A stretch of 64,000 nt of DNA from NCBI GenBank assembly GCA_947034895.1, contig OX344763.1, forward strand, positions 68,653,093 through 68,717,092. The letters run 5' to 3'. A program made the position numbers and the translations under genes. The notes beneath the pieces were generated by a model that did no database searches, was not told the DNA's origin, and was given only the letters and a program-made list of their open reading frames with translations. Positions 27,749 to 42,375 of this stretch are shown piece by piece (the first letter of the stretch is position 1; every line of letters begins with the position of its first letter). The DNA is from Rhytidiadelphus loreus (lineage: Eukaryota; Streptophyta; Bryopsida; Hypnales; Hylocomiaceae).

Positions 27749-28452
27749 ATGGAAAACATGTGGTGCAAGTTGCAAATATTCATAAACTCAAGAATTCAAA
27801 GAAATACGCAATTGCTCAATACAATGAATGAACTTGTACGTGGAATGGAAGTATGGAATTTGAACCATGCTTACTACTTTAATATGCAAAATTATATAAA
27901 GTCATTTAATCCCTATCATGAAGAATGGAAAACATGTGGTGCAAGTTGCAAATATTCATAAAGTCAAGAATCCAAAGAAATACGCAATTGCTCAGGACAT
28001 TGAATGAACTTGTACGTGGAATGGAAATATGGAATTTGAACCATGCTTACTACTTTAATATGCAAAAATATATAAAGTCATTAAATACCTATCAAGAAGA
28101 ATGGGAAACATCTGGTGCAAGTTGCAAATAATCATAAACTCAGGAATTCAAAGAAATACGCAATTGCTCATCACATTGAATGAACTTGAACGTGGAATGG
28201 AAATATGGAATTTGAACCATGCCTACTACTTTAATATGCAAATATATATATGGTTATTTAATCCCTATCAAGAAGAATGGGAAACATGTGGTGCAAGTTG
28301 CAAATATTCATAAACTCAAGAATTCAAAGAAATACGCAATTGCTGAACACAATGAATGAACTTGAACGTGGAATGGAAATATGGAATTTGAACCATGCTT
28401 ACTACTTTAATATGCAAAAATATATAAAGTCATTAAATCCCTATCAAGAAGA
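27749..28452 (+). repeat. 12-mer HOR, unit 7 (partial)
   Basis: Follows unit 6 from its start (27749, 27925, 28101, 28277), including the start of the same replaced segment. It has a private GTTATTTAATCC variant at 28253-28264. It ends near 28453, where the types of the next block begin. Confidence 0.8.
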
Positions 28453-28628
28453 ATGGGAAACATCTGGTGCAAGTTGCAAATATTCATAAACTCAAGAATT
28501 CAAAGAAATACGCAATTGCTCATCACATTGATTGAACTTGTACGAGGAATGGAAATATGGAATTTAAACAATGCCTACTACTTTAGTATGCAAAAATATA
28601 TAAAGTCATTAAATCCCTATCAAGAAGA
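28453..28628 (+). repeat. Junction monomer between HOR families
   Basis: One monomer of the ATTGATTGAACTTGTACGAGG type closes the 12-mer block and opens the next family. There is no non-satellite sequence at the switch; the 176-bp phase is kept exactly. Confidence 0.6.
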
Positions 28629-31600
28629 ATGGGAAACATCTGGTGCAAGTTGCAAATATTCATAAACTCAAGAATTCAAAGAAATACGCAATTGCTCAGG
28701 ACATTGAATGAACTTGTTTATGGAATGGAACTATGGATTTTGAACCATGCCTACTACTTCAATATGCAAAAATATATATGGTTATTAAATACCTATCAAG
28801 AAGAATGGGAAACATGTGGTGCAAGTTGCAAATGTTCATAAATTCAAGAATGCAAAGAAATACGCAATTGCTCATCACATTGATTGAACTTGTACGAGGA
28901 ATGGAAATATGGAATTTAAACAATGCCTACTACTTTAGTATGCAAAAATATATAAAGTCAATAAATCCCTATCAAGAAGAATGGGAAACATCTGGTGCAA
29001 GTTGCAAATATTCATAAACTCAAGAATTCAAAGAAATACGCAATTGCTCAACACAATGAATGAACTTGTACGTGGAATGGAAGTATGGAATTTGAACGAT
29101 GCTTACTACTTTAATATGCAAAAATATATAAAGTCATTAAATCCCTATCAAGAAGAATGGGAAACATGTGGTGCAAGTTGCAAATGTTCATAAATTCAAG
29201 AATGCAAAGAAATACGCAATTGCTCATCACATTGATTGAACTTGTACGAGGAATGGAAATATGGAATTTAAACAATGCCTACTACTTTAGTATGCAAAAA
29301 TATATAAAGTCATTAAATCCCTATCAAGAAGAATGGGAAACATCTGTTGCAAGTTGCAAATGTTCATAAACTCAAGAATTCAAAGAAATACGCAATTTCT
29401 CAACACAATGAATGAACTTGTACGTGGAATGGAAGTATGGAATTTGAACGATGCTTACTACTTTAATATGCAAAAATATATAAAGTCATTAAATCCCTAT
29501 CAAGAAGAATGGGAAACATGTGGTGCAAGTTGCAAATGTTCATAAATTCAAGAATGCAAAGAAATACGCAATTGCTCATCACATTGATTGAACTTGTACG
29601 AGGAATGGAAATATGGAATTTAAACAATGCCTACTACTTTAGTATGCAAAAATATATAAAGTCATTAAATCCCTATCAAGAAGAATGGGAAACATCTGTT
29701 GCAAGTTGCAAATGTTCATAAACTCAAGAATTCAAAGAAATACGCAATTTCTCAACACAATGAATGAACTTGTACGTGGAATGGAAGTATGGAATTTGAA
29801 CGATGCTTACTACTTTAATATGCAAAAATATATAAAGTCATTAAATCCCTATCAAGAAGAATGGGAAACATCTGGTGCAAGTTGCAAATAATCATAAACT
29901 CAAGAATTCAAAGAAATACGCAATTGCTCAGGACATTGAATGAACTTGTTTATGGAATGGAACTATGGATTTTGAACCATGCCTACTACTTCAATATGCA
30001 AAAATATATATGGTTATTAAATACCTATCAAGAAGAATGGGAAACATGTGGTGCAAGTTGCAAATGTTCATAAATTCAAGAATGCAAAGAAATACGCAAT
30101 TGCTCATCACATTGATTGAACTTGTACGAGGAATGGAAATATGGAATTTAAACAATGCCTACTACTTTAGTATGCAAAAATATATAAAGTCATTAAATCC
30201 CTATCAAGAAGAATGGGAAACATCTGGTGCAAGTTGCAAATATTCATAAACTCAAGAATTCAAAGAAATACGCAATTGCTCAACACAATGAATGAACTTG
30301 TACGTGGAATGGAAGTATGGAATTTGAACGATGCTTACTACTTTAATATGCAAAAATATATAAAGTCATTAAATCCCTATCAAGAAGAATGGGAAACATG
30401 TGGTGCAAGTTGCAAATGTTCATAAATTCAAGAATGCAAAGAAATACGCAATTGCTCATCACATTGATTGAACTTGTACGAGGAATGGAAATATGGAATT
30501 TAAACAATGCCTACTACTTTAGTATGCAAAAATATATAAAGTCATTAAATCCCTATCAAGAAGAATGGGAAACATCTGTTGCAAGTTGCAAATGTTCATA
30601 AACTCAAGAATTCAAAGAAATACGCAATTGCTCAACACAATGAATGAACTTGTACGTGGAATGGAAGTATGGAATTTGAACGATGCTTACTACTTTAATA
30701 TGCAAAAATATATAAAGTCATTAAATCCCTATCAAGAAGAATGGGAAACATCTGGTGCAAGTTGCAAATAATCATAAACTCAAGAATTCAAAGAAATACG
30801 CAATTGCTCAGGACATTGAATGAACTTGTTTATGGAATGGAACTATGGATTTTGAACCATGCCTACTACTTCAATATGCAAAAATATATATGGTTATTAA
30901 ATACCTATCAAGAAGAATGGGAAACATGTGGTGCAAGTTGCAAATATTCATAAATTCAAGAATGCAAAGAAATACGCAATTGCTCATCACATTGATTGAA
31001 CTTGTACGAGGAATGGAAATATGGAATTTAAACAATGCCTACTACTTTAGTATGCAAAAATATATAAAGTCATTAAATCCCTATCAAGAAGAATGGGAAA
31101 CATCTGGTGCAAGTTGCAAATATTCATAAACTCAAGAGTTCAAAGAAATACGCAATTGCTCAACACAATGAATGAACTTGTACGTGGAATGGAAGTATGG
31201 AATTTGAACGATGCTTACTACTTTAATATGCAAAATTATATAAAGTCATTAAATCCCTATCATGAAGAATGGAAAACATGTGGTGCAAGTTGCAAATATT
31301 CATAAAGTCAAGAATTCAAAGAAATACGCAATTGCTCAGGACATTGAATGAACTTGTACATGGAATGGAACTATGGATTTTGAACCATGCCTATTACTTT
31401 AATATGCAAAAGTATATATGGTTATTAAATACCTATCAAGAAGAATGGGAAACATCTGGTGCAAGTTGCAAATATTCATAAACTCAAGAATTCAAAGAAA
31501 TACGCAATTGCTCAACACATTGAATGAACTTGTACGTGGAATGGAATTATGGATTTTGAACCATGCTTACTACTTTAATATGCAAAAGTATATATGGTTA

Positions 31601-33380
31601 TTAAATACCTATCAAGAAGAATGGGAAACATCTGGTGCAAGTTGCAAATAATCATAAACTCAGGAATTCAAAGAAATACGCAATTGCTCATCACATTGAA
31701 TGAACTTGAACGTGGAATGGAAATATGGAATTTGAACCATGCCTACTACTTTAATATGCAAATATATATATGGTTATTAAATACCTATCAAGAAGAATGG
31801 GAAACATGTGGTGCAAGTTGCAAATATTCATAAACTCAAGAATTCAAAGAAATACGCAATTGCTCAATACAATGAATGAACTTGTACGTGGAATGGAAGT
31901 ATGGAATTTGAACCATGCTTACTACTTTAATATGCAAAATTATATAAAGTCATTAAAACCCGATCATGAAGAATGGAAAACATGTGGTGCAAGTTGCAAA
32001 TATTCATAAACTCAAGAATTCAAAGAAATACGCAATTGCTCAGGACATTGAATGAACTTGTTTATGGAATGGAACTATGGATTTTGAACCATGCCTACTA
32101 CTTCAATATGCAAAAATATGTATGGTTATTAAATACCTATCAAGAAGAATGGGAAACATGTGGTGCAAGTTGCAAATGTTCATAAATTCAAGAATGCAAA
32201 GAAATACGCAATTGCTCATCACATTGATTGAACTTGTACGAGGAATGGAAATATGGAATTTAAACAATGCCTACTACTTTAGTATGCAAAAATATATAAA
32301 GTCATTAAATCCCTATCAAGAAGAATGGGAAACATCTGGTGCAAGTTGCAAATATTCATAAACTCAAGAACTCAAAGAAATACGCAATTGCTCAACACAA
32401 TGAATGAACTTGTACGTGGAATGGAAGTATGGAATTTGAACGATGCTTACTACTTTAATATGCAAAATTATATAAAGTCATTAAATCCCTATCATGAGGA
32501 ATGGAAAACATGTGGTGCAAGTTGCAAATATTCATAAAGTCAAGAATTCAAAGAAATACGCAATTGCTCAGGACATTGAATGAACTTGTACATGGAATGG
32601 AACTATGGATTTTGAACCATGCCTATTACTTTAATATGCAAAAATATATATGGTTATTAAATACCTATCAAGAAGAATGGGAAACATGTGGTGCAAGTTG
32701 CAAATGTTCATAAATTCAAGAATGCAAAGAAATACGCAATTGGTCAGCACATTGATTGAACTTGTACGAGGAATGGAAATATGGAATTTGAACGATGCTT
32801 ACTACTTTAATATGCAAAATTATATAAAGTCATTAAATCCCTATCATGAAGAATGGCAAACATGTGGTGCAAGTTGCAAATGTTCATAAACTCAAGAATT
32901 CAAAGAAATACGCAATTGCTCAGGACATTGAATGAACTTGTACATGGAATCGAACCATGGATTTTGAACCATGCCTACTACTTTAATATGCAAAATTATA
33001 TAAGGTCATTAAAACCCGATCATGAAGAATGGGAAACATGTGGTGCAAGTTGCAAATATTCATAAACTCAAGAATTCAAAGAAATACGCAATTGCTGAAC
33101 ACAATGAATGAACTTGGACGTGGAATGGAAATATGGAATTTGAACCATGCCTACTACTTTAATATGCAAAATTATATAAGGTCATTAAAACCCGATCATG
33201 AAGAATGGGAAACATGTGGTGCAAGTTGCAAATATTCATAAACTCAAGAATTCAAAGAAATACGCAATTGCTGAACACAATGAATGAACTTGGACGTGGA
33301 ATGGAAATATGGAATTTGAACGATGCTTACTACTTTAATATGCAAAAATATATAAAGTCATTACATCCCTATCAAGAAGA
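28629..33380 (+). repeat. Macro-repeat C, copy 1 (27 monomers)
   Basis: The monomer order recurs 4752 bp (27 monomers) later, reduced to 4400 bp after an extra dimer and 4224 bp after a further extra monomer (28981/33733, 29861/34261, 30741/35141, 31770/35994, 32853/37077). Nested within it is a 5-monomer unit of 880 bp (29861-30740, repeated from 30741). It carries the private alleles CATCTGTTGCAAG (29343, 29695, 30575) and GCAATTTCTCAAC (29395, 29747). Confidence 0.85.
29157..29860 (+). repeat. Tandem duplication of a dimer (2 x 352 bp)
   Basis: The stretches 29157-29508 and 29509-29860 appear identical by eye in the parts compared, including the private CATCTGTTGCAAG and GCAATTTCT variants. 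The 33.7 kb copy of the macro-repeat has only one such dimer. This is therefore either a recent gain here or a loss there. Confidence 0.85.
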
Positions 33381-36300
33381 ATGGGAAACATCTGGTGCAA
33401 GTTGCAAATAATCATAAACTCAAGAATTCAAAGAAATACGCAATTGCTCATCACATTGAATGAACTTGTTTATGGAATGGAACTATGGATTTTGAACCAT
33501 GCCTACTACTTCAATATGCAAAAATATATATGGTTATTAAATACCTATCAAGAAGAATGGGAAACATGTGGTGCAAGTTGCAAATGTTCATAAATTCAAG
33601 AATGCAAAGAAATACGCAATTGCTCATCACATTGATTGAACTTGTACGAGGAATGGAAATATGGAATTTAAACAATGCCTACTACTTTAGTATGCAAAAA
33701 TATATAAAGTCATTAAATCCCTATCAAGAAGAATGGGAAACATCTGGTGCAAGTTGCAAATATTCATAAACTCAAGAATTCAAAGAAATACGCAATTGCT
33801 CAACACAATGAATGAACTTGTACGTGGAATGGAAGTATGGAATTTGAACGATGCTTACTACTTTAATATGCAAAAATATATAAAGTCATTAAATCCCTAT
33901 CAAGAAGAATGGGAAACATGTGGTGCAAGTTGCAAATGTTCATAAATTCAAGAATGCAAAGAAATACGCAATTGCTCATCACATTGATTGAACTTGTACG
34001 AGGAATGGAAATATGGAATTTAAACAATGCCTACTACTTTAGTATGCAAAAATATATAAAGTCATTAAATCCCTATCAAGAAGAATGGGAAACATCTGTT
34101 GCAAGTTGCAAATGTTCATAAACTCAAGAATTCAAAGAAATACGCAATTTCTCAACACAATGAATGAACTTGTACGTGGAATGGAAGTATGGAATTTGAA
34201 CGATGCTTACTACTTTAATATGCAAAAATATATAAAGTCATTAAATCCCTATCAAGAAGAATGGGAAACATCTGGTGCAAGTTGCAAATAATCATAAACT
34301 CAAGAATTCAAAGAAATACGCAATTGCTCAGGACATTGAATGAACTTGTTTATGGAATGGAACTATGGATTTTGAACCATGCCTACTACTTCAATATGCA
34401 AAAATATATATGGTTATTAAATACCTATCAAGAAGAATGGGAAACATGTGGTGCAAGTTGCAAATGTTCATAAATTCAAGAATGCAAAGAAATACGCAAT
34501 TGCTCATCACATTGATTGAACTTGTACGAGGAATGGAAATATGGAATTTAAACAATGCCTACTACTTTAGTATGCAAAAATATATAAAGTCATTAAATCC
34601 CTATCAAGAAGAATGGGAAACATCTGGTGCAAGTTGCAAATATTCATAAACTCAAGAATTCAAAGAAATACGCAATTGCTCAACACAATGAATGAACTTG
34701 TACGTGGAATGGAAGTATGGAATTTGAACGATGCTTACTACTTTAATATGCAAAAATATATAAAGTCATTAAATCCCTATCAAGAAGAATGGGAAACATG
34801 TGGTGCAAGTTGCAAATGTTCATAAATTCAAGAATGCAAAGAAATACGCAATTGCTCATCACATTGATTGAACTTGTACGAGGAATGGAAATATGGAATT
34901 TAAACAATGCCTACTACTTTAGTATGCAAAAATATATAAAGTCATTAAATCCCTATCAAGAAGAATGGGAAACATCTGTTGCAAGTTGCAAATGTTCATA
35001 AACTCAAGAATTCAAAGAAATACGCAATTGCTCAACACAATGAATGAACTTGTACGTGGAATGGAAGTATGGAATTTGAACGATGCTTACTACTTTAATA
35101 TGCAAAAATATATAAAGTCATTAAATCCCTATCAAGAAGAATGGGAAACATGTGGTGCAAGTTGCAAATAATCATAAACTCAAGAATTCAAAGAAATACG
35201 CAATTGCTCAGGACATTGAATGAACTTGTTTATGGAATGGAACTATGGATTTTGAACCATGCCTACTACTTCAATATGCAAAAATATATATGGTTATTAA
35301 ATACCTATCAAGAAGAATGGGAAACATGTGGTGCAAGTTGCAAATATTCATAAATTCAAGAATGCAAAGAAATACGCAATTGCTCATCACATTGATTGAA
35401 CTTGTACGAGGAATGGAAATATGGAATTTAAACAATGCCTACTACTTTAGTATGCAAAAATATATAAAGTCATTAAATCCCTATCAAGAAGAATGGGAAA
35501 CATCTGGTGCAAGTTGCAAATATTCATAAACTCAAGAATTCAAAGAAATACGCAATTGCTCAACACAATGAATGAACTTGTACGTGGAATGGAAGTATGG
35601 AATTTGAACGATGCTTACTACTTTAATATGCAAAATTATATAAAGTCATTAAATCCCTATCATGAAGAATGGAAAACATGTGGTGCAAGTTGCAAATATT
35701 CATAAAGTCAAGAATTCAAAGAAATACGCAATTGCTCAGGACATTGAATGAACTTGTACATGGAATGGAACTATGGATTTTGAACCATGCCTATTACTTT
35801 AATATGCAAAAGTATATATGGTTATTAAATACCTATCAAGAAGAATGGGAAACATCTGGTGCAAGTTGCAAATAATCATAAACTCAGGAATTCAAAGAAA
35901 TACGCAATTGCTCATCACATTGAATGAACTTGAACGTGGAATGGAAATATGGAATTTGAACCATGCCTACTACTTTAATATGCAAATATATATATGGTTA
36001 TTAAATCCCTATCAAGAAGAATGGGAAACATGTGGTGCAAGTTGCAAATATTCATAAACTCAAGAATTCAAAGAAATACGCAATTGCTCAATACAATGAA
36101 TGAACTTGTACGTGGAATGGAAGTATGGAATTTGAACCATGCTTACTACTTTAATATGCAAAATTATATAAAGTCATTAAAACCCGATCATGAAGAATGG
36201 AAAACATGTGGTGCAAGTTGCAAATATTCATAAAGTCAAGAATTCAAAGAAATACGCAATTGCTCAGGACATTGAATGAACTTGTTTATGGAATGGAACT

Positions 36301-37428
36301 ATGGATTTTGAACCATGCCTACTACTTCAATATGCAAAAATATGTATGGTTATTAAATACCTATCAAGAAGAATGGGAAACATGTGGTGCAAGTTGCAAA
36401 TGTTCATAAATTCAAGAATGCAAAGAAATACGCAATTGCTCAGGACATTGAATGAACTTGTACATGGAATCGAACCATGGATTTTGAACCATGCCTACTA
36501 CTTTAATATGCAAAATTATATAAGGTCATTAAAACCCGATCATGAAGAATGGGAAACATGTGGTGCAAGTTGCAAATATTCATAAACTCAAGAATTCAAA
36601 GAAATACGCAATTGCTCAGGACATTGAATGAACTTGTTTATGGAATGGAACTATGGATTTTGAACCATGCCTACTACTTCAATATGCAAAAATATGTATG
36701 GTTATTAAATACCTATCAAGAAGAATGGGAAACATGTGGTGCAAGTTGCAAATGTTCATAAATTCAAGAATGCAAAGAAATACGCAATTGGTTAGCACAT
36801 TGATTGAACTTGTACGAGGAATGGAAATATGGAATTTGAACGATGCTTACTACTTTAATATGCAAAATTATATAAAGTCATTAAATCCCTATCATGAAGA
36901 ATGGCAAACATGTGGTGCAAGTTGCAAATGTTCATAAACTCAAGAATGCAAAGAAATACGCAATTGGTTAGCACATTGATTGAACTTGTACGAGGAATGG
37001 AAATATGGAATTTGAACGATGCTTACTACTTTAATATGCAAAATTATATAAAGTCATTAAATCCCTATCATGAAGAATGGCAAACATGTGGTGCAAGTTG
37101 CAAATGTTCATAAACTCAAGAATTCAAAGAAATACGCAATTGCTCAGGACATTGAATGAACTTGTACATGGAATCGAACCATGGATTTTGAACCATGCCT
37201 ACTACTTTAATATGCAAAATTATATAAGGTCATTAAAACCCGATCATGAAGAATGGGAAACATGTGGTGCAAGTTGCAAATATTCATAAACTCAAGAATT
37301 CAAAGAAATACGCAATTGCTGAACACAATGAATGAACTTGGACGTGGAATGGAAATATGGAATTTGAACGATGCTTACTACTTTAATATGCAAAAATATA
37401 TAAAGTCATTAAATCCCTATCAAGAAGA
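33381..37428 (+). repeat. Macro-repeat C, copy 2 (23 monomers)
   Basis: Corresponds to copy 1 with whole-monomer differences. It lacks one 352-bp dimer, the monomer equivalent to 31445-31620, and the one equivalent to about 33205-33380. Near 36549-37076 it gains duplicated monomers, seen as two tandem copies of the rare GCAATTGGTTAGCAC type at 36785 and 36961. The next start is at 37429 (4048 bp = 23x176). Confidence 0.82.
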
Positions 37429-38308
37429 ATGGGAAACATCTGGTGCAAGTTGCAAATAATCATAAACTCAAGAATTCAAAGAAATACGCAATTGCTCAGG
37501 ACATTGAATGAACTTGTTTATGGAATGGAACTATGGATTTTGAACCATGCCTACTACTTCAATATGCAAAAATATATATGGTTATTAAATACCTATCAAG
37601 AAGAATGGGAAACATGTGGTGCAAGTTGCAAATGTTCATAAATTCAAGAATGCAAAGAAATACGCAATTGCTCATCACATTGATTGAACTTGTACGAGGA
37701 ATGGAAATATGGAATTTAAACAATGCCTACTACTTTAGTATGCAAAAATATATAAAGTCATTAAATCCCTATCAAGAAGAATGGGAAACATCTGGTGCAA
37801 GTTGCAAATATTCATAAACTCAAGAATTCAAAGAAATACGCAATTGCTCAACACAATGAATGAACTTGTACGTGGAATGGAAGTATGGAATTTGAACGAT
37901 GCTTACTACTTTAATATGCAAAATTATATAAAGTCATTAAATCCCTATCATGAAGAATGGAAAACATGTGGTGCAAGTTGCAAATATTCATAAAGTCAAG
38001 AATTCAAAGAAATACGCAATTGCTCAGGACATTGAATGAACTTGTACATGGAATGGAACTATGGATTTTGAACCATGCCTATTACTTTAATATGCAAAAA
38101 TATATATGGTTATTAAATACCTATCAAGAAGAATGGGAAACATGTGGTGCAAGTTGCAAATGTTCATAAATTCAAGAATGCAAAGAAATACGCAATTGGT
38201 CAGCACATTGATTGAACTTGTACGAGGAATGGAAATATGGAATTTAAACAATGCCTACTACTTTAGTATGCAAAAATATATAAAGTCATTAAATACCTAT
38301 CAAGAAGA
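37429..38308 (+). repeat. Macro-repeat C, copy 3 (partial)
   Basis: The monomers at 37429, 37533 and 37781 repeat those at 33381, 33485 and 33733 (4048-bp spacing). The order then follows the types seen at 32501-32713. The block ends where an 8-monomer duplication begins. Confidence 0.75.
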
Positions 38309-40420
38309 ATGGGAAACATCTGGTGCAAGTTGCAAATAATCATAAACTCAAGAATTCAAAGAAATACGCAATTGCTCATCACATTGAATGAACTTGTACG
38401 TGGAATGGAAATATGGAATTTAAACAATGCCTACTACTGTAGTATGCAAAAATATAGAAAGTCATTAAATCCCTATCAAGAAGAATGGGAAACATGTGGT
38501 GCAAGTTGCAAATATTCATAAACTCAAAAATTCAAAGAAATACGCAATTGCTGAACACAATGAATGAACTTGTACGTGGAATGGAAATATGGAATTTGAA
38601 CCATGCCTAGTACTTTAATTCGCAAAAGTATATAAAGTCATTGAATTCCTATCAAGAAGAATGGGAAACATGTGGTGCAAGTTGCAAATATTCATAAACT
38701 CAGGAATTTAAAGAAATACGCAATTGCTCATCACATTGAATGAACTTGAACGTGGAATGGAAATATGGAATTTGAACCATGCCTACTACTTTAATATGCA
38801 AATATATATATGGTTATTAAATCCCTATCAAGAAGAATGGGAAACATGTGGTGCAAGTTGCAAATGTTCATAAATTCAAGAATGCAAAGAAATACGCAAT
38901 TGGTCAGCACATTGATTGAACTTGTACGAGGAATGGAAATATGGAATTTAAACAATGCCTACTACTTTAGTATGCAAAAATATATAAAGTCATTAAATCC
39001 CTATCAAGAAGAATGGGAAACATCTGGTGCAAGTTGCAAATATTCATAAACTCAAGAATTCAAAGAAATACGCAATTGCTCAACACAATGAATGAACTTG
39101 TACGTGGAATGGAAGTATGGAATTTGAACGATGCTTACTACTTTAATATGCAAAATTATATAAAGTCATTAAATCCCTATCATGAAGAATGGAAAACATG
39201 TGGTGCAAGTTGCAAATATTCATAAAGTCAAGAATTCAAAGAAATACGCAATTGCTCAGGACATTGAATGAACTTGTACATGGAATGGAACTATGGATTT
39301 TGAACCATGCCTATTACTTTAATATGCAAAAATATATATGGTTATTAAATACCTATCAAGAAGAATGGGAAACATCTGGTGCAAGTTGCAAATATTCATA
39401 AACTCAAGAATTCAAAGAAATACGCAATTGCTCAACACAATGAATGAACTTGTACGTGGAATGGAAGTATGGAATTTGAACGATGCTTACTACTTTAATA
39501 TGCAAAATTATATAAAGTCATTAAATCCCTATCATGAGGAATGGAAAACATGTGGTGCAAGTTGCAAATATTCATAAACTCAAGAATTCAAAGAAATACG
39601 CAATTGCTCAGGACATTGAATGAACTTGTACGTGGAATGGAAATATGGAATTTGAACCATGCTTACTACTTTAATATGCAAAAATATATAAAGTCATTAA
39701 ATACCTATCAAGAAGAATGGGAAACATCTGGTGCAAGTTGCAAATAATCATAAACTCAAGAATTCAAAGAAATACGCAATTGCTCATCACATTGAATGAA
39801 CTTGTACGTGGAATGGAAATATGGAATTTAAACAATGCCTACTACTGTAGTATGCAAAAATATAGAAAGTCATTAAATCCCTATCAAGAAGAATGGGAAA
39901 CATGTGGTGCAAGTTGCAAATATTCATAAACTCAAAAATTCAAAGAAATACGCAATTGCTGAACACAATGAATGAACTTGTACGTGGAATGGAAATATGG
40001 AATTTGAACCATGCCTAGTACTTTAATTCGCAAAAGTATATAAAGTCATTGAATTCCTATCAAGAAGTATGGGAAACATGTGGTGCAAGTTGCAAATATT
40101 CATAAACTCAGGAATTTAAAGAAATACGCAATTGCTCATCACATTGAATGAACTTGAACGTGGAATGGAAATATGGAATTTGAACCATGCCTACTACTTT
40201 AATATGCAAATATATATATGGTTATTAAATCCCTATCAAGAAGAATGGGAAACATGTGGTGCAAGTTGCAAATATTCATAAACTCAAGAATTCAAAGAAA
40301 TACGCAATTGCTGAACACAATGAATGAACTTGTACGTGGAATGGAAATATGGAATTTGAACCATGCTTACTACTTTAATATGCAAAAATATATAAAGTCA
40401 TTAAATCCCTATCAAGAAGA
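38309..40420 (+). repeat. 8-monomer tandem duplication (1408 bp)
   Basis: Starts at 38309/39717 and 38810/40218, and CTAGTAC markers at 38607/40015, are each 1408 bp apart. These are the last markers of the 12-mer type, here joined to macro-repeat C monomers, so the segment is a hybrid of the two families. The second copy differs at a few bases (AGAAGTATGGG near 40065). Confidence 0.78.
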
Positions 40421-40655
40421 ATGGGAAACATCTGGTGCAAGTTGCAAATATTCATAAACTCAAGAATTCAAAGAAATACGCAATTGCTCAACACATTGAA
40501 TGAACTTGTACGTGCAATGGAATTATGGATTTTGAACCATGCTTACTACTTTAATATGCAAAAGTATATATGGTTATTAAATACCTATCAAGAAGAATGG
40601 GAATCATGTGGTGCAAGTTGCAAATATTCATAAACTCAAGAATTCAATGAAATAC

Positions 40656-40830
40656 GCAATTGCTGAATACAATGAATGAACTTGGACGTGGAATGGATTA
40701 TAGAATTTCGACCACACCTAGTACTTTAATTCGCAAAAGTATATAAAGTCATTGAATTCCTATCAAGAAGAATGGGAAACATGTGGTGCAAGTTGCAAAT
40801 GTTCATAAACCCAGGAATTCAAAGAAATAC
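40656..40830 (+). repeat. Divergent monomer type T1 (175 bp), copy 1
   Basis: GGATTATAGAATTTCGACCACACCTAG replaces the usual GGAAATATGGAATTTGAACCATGCCTA stretch, one base shorter and with several substitutions. It keeps the CTAGTACTTTAATTCGC marker (40718) of the 12-mer family, so it looks like an older or faster-diverged relative of that monomer. Confidence 0.9.
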
Positions 40831-41710
40831 GCAATTGCTCATCACATTGAATGAACTTGAACGTGGAATGGAAATATGGAATTTGAACCATGCCTACTAC
40901 TTTAATATGCAAATATATATATGGTTATTAAATACCTATCAAGAAGAATGGGAAACATGTGGTGCAAGTTGCAAATATTCATAAACTCAAGAATTCAAAG
41001 AAATACGCAATTGCTCAACACAATGAATGAACTTGTACGTGGAATGGAGATATGGAATTTGAACCATGCTTACTACTTTAATATGCAAAAATATATAAAG
41101 TCATTAAATCCCTATCAAGAAGAATGGGAAACATCTGGTGCAAGTTGCAAATATTCATAAACTCAAGAATTCAAAGAAATACGCAATTGCTCAACACATT
41201 GAATGAACTTGTACGTGGAATGGAATTATGGATTTTGAACCATGCGTACTACTTTAATATGCAAAAGTATATATGGTTATTAAATACCTATCAAGAAGAA
41301 TGGGAATCATGTGGTACAAGTTGCAAATATTCATAAACTCAAGAATTCAATGAAATACGCAATTGCTCAGCACATTGAATGAACTTGTACATGGAATGGA
41401 AATATGGAATTTGAACCATGCTTACTACTTTAATATGCAAAAATATATAAAGTCATTAAATCCCTATCAAGAAGAATGGGAAACATCTGGTGCAAGTTGC
41501 AAATATTCATAAACTCAAGAATTCAAAGAAATACGCAATTGCTCAACACATTGAATGAACTTGTACGTGGAATGGAATTATGGATTTTGAACCATGCTTA
41601 CTACTTTAATATGCAAAAATATATATGGTTATTAAATACCTATCAAGAAGAATGGGAATCATGTGGTGCAAGTTGCAAATATTCATAAACTCAAGAATTC
41701 AATGAAATAC

Positions 41711-41885
41711 GCAATTGCTCAGCACATTGAATGAACTTGTCCGTGGAATGGATTATAGAATTTCGACCACACCTAGTACTTTAATTCGCAAAAGTATATA
41801 AAGTCATTGAATTCCTATCAAGAAGAATGGGAAACATGTGGTGCAAGTTGCAAATATTCATAAACTCAGGAATTCAAAGAAATAC
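41711..41885 (+). repeat. Divergent monomer T1, copy 2
   Basis: Marker at 41773, 1055 bp (6 monomers minus one base) after copy 1. Here the allele GAACTTGTCCGTGG appears; it is shared with the four copies at 48-52 kb but not with copy 1, which has GAACTTGGACGTGG. Confidence 0.9.
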
Positions 41886-42375
41886 GCAATTGCTCATCAC
41901 ATTGAATGAACTTGTACATGGAATGGAAATATGGAATTTAAACAATGCCTACTACTTTAGTATGCAAAAATATAGAAAGTCATTAAATCCCTATCAAGAA
42001 GAATGGGAAACATGTGGTGCAAGTTGCAAATATTCATAAACTCAAGAATTCAAAGAAATACGCAATTGCTGAACACAATGAATGAACTTGGACGTGGAAT
42101 GGAAATATGGAATTTGAACCATGCCTACTACTTTAATATGCAAATATATATATGGTTATTAAATCCCTATCAAGAAGAATGGGAAACATGTGGTGCAAGT
42201 TGCAAATATTCATAAACTCAAGAATTCAAAGAAATACGCAATTGCTCATCACATTGAATGAACTTGTACATGGAATGGAAATATGGAATTTAAACAATGC
42301 CTACTACTTTAGTATGCAAAAATATAGAAAGTCATTAAATCCCTATCAAGAAGAATTTGAAACATCTGGTGCAAG

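Larger units (their letters stand above)
40421..42375 (+). repeat. Mosaic zone with 2- and 4-monomer repeats
   Basis: Related monomers start at 40421, 41124 and 41476 (703 and 352 bp apart). Each ends in GGGAATCATGTGG and is followed by a monomer with CAATGAAATACGC at its junction. Two divergent 175-bp monomers lie here. This order is a smaller version of the HOR seen at 47.4-52 kb, so it may be related to its source. Confidence 0.7.

Noticed and set aside
29157..29860. Assembly error as the explanation of identical tandem dimers
   Set aside because: Cannot be excluded from sequence alone, but the flanking macro-copies show similar whole-monomer gains and losses, so a biological origin is plausible. 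Recorded as a caveat only.
9391..40015. CENP-B box in the CTAGTACTTTAATTCGC monomers
   Set aside because: ATTCGCAAAAGT fits the first half of the consensus (NTTCGNNNNANN), but the required CGGG is replaced by ATAT. No other monomer type does better.
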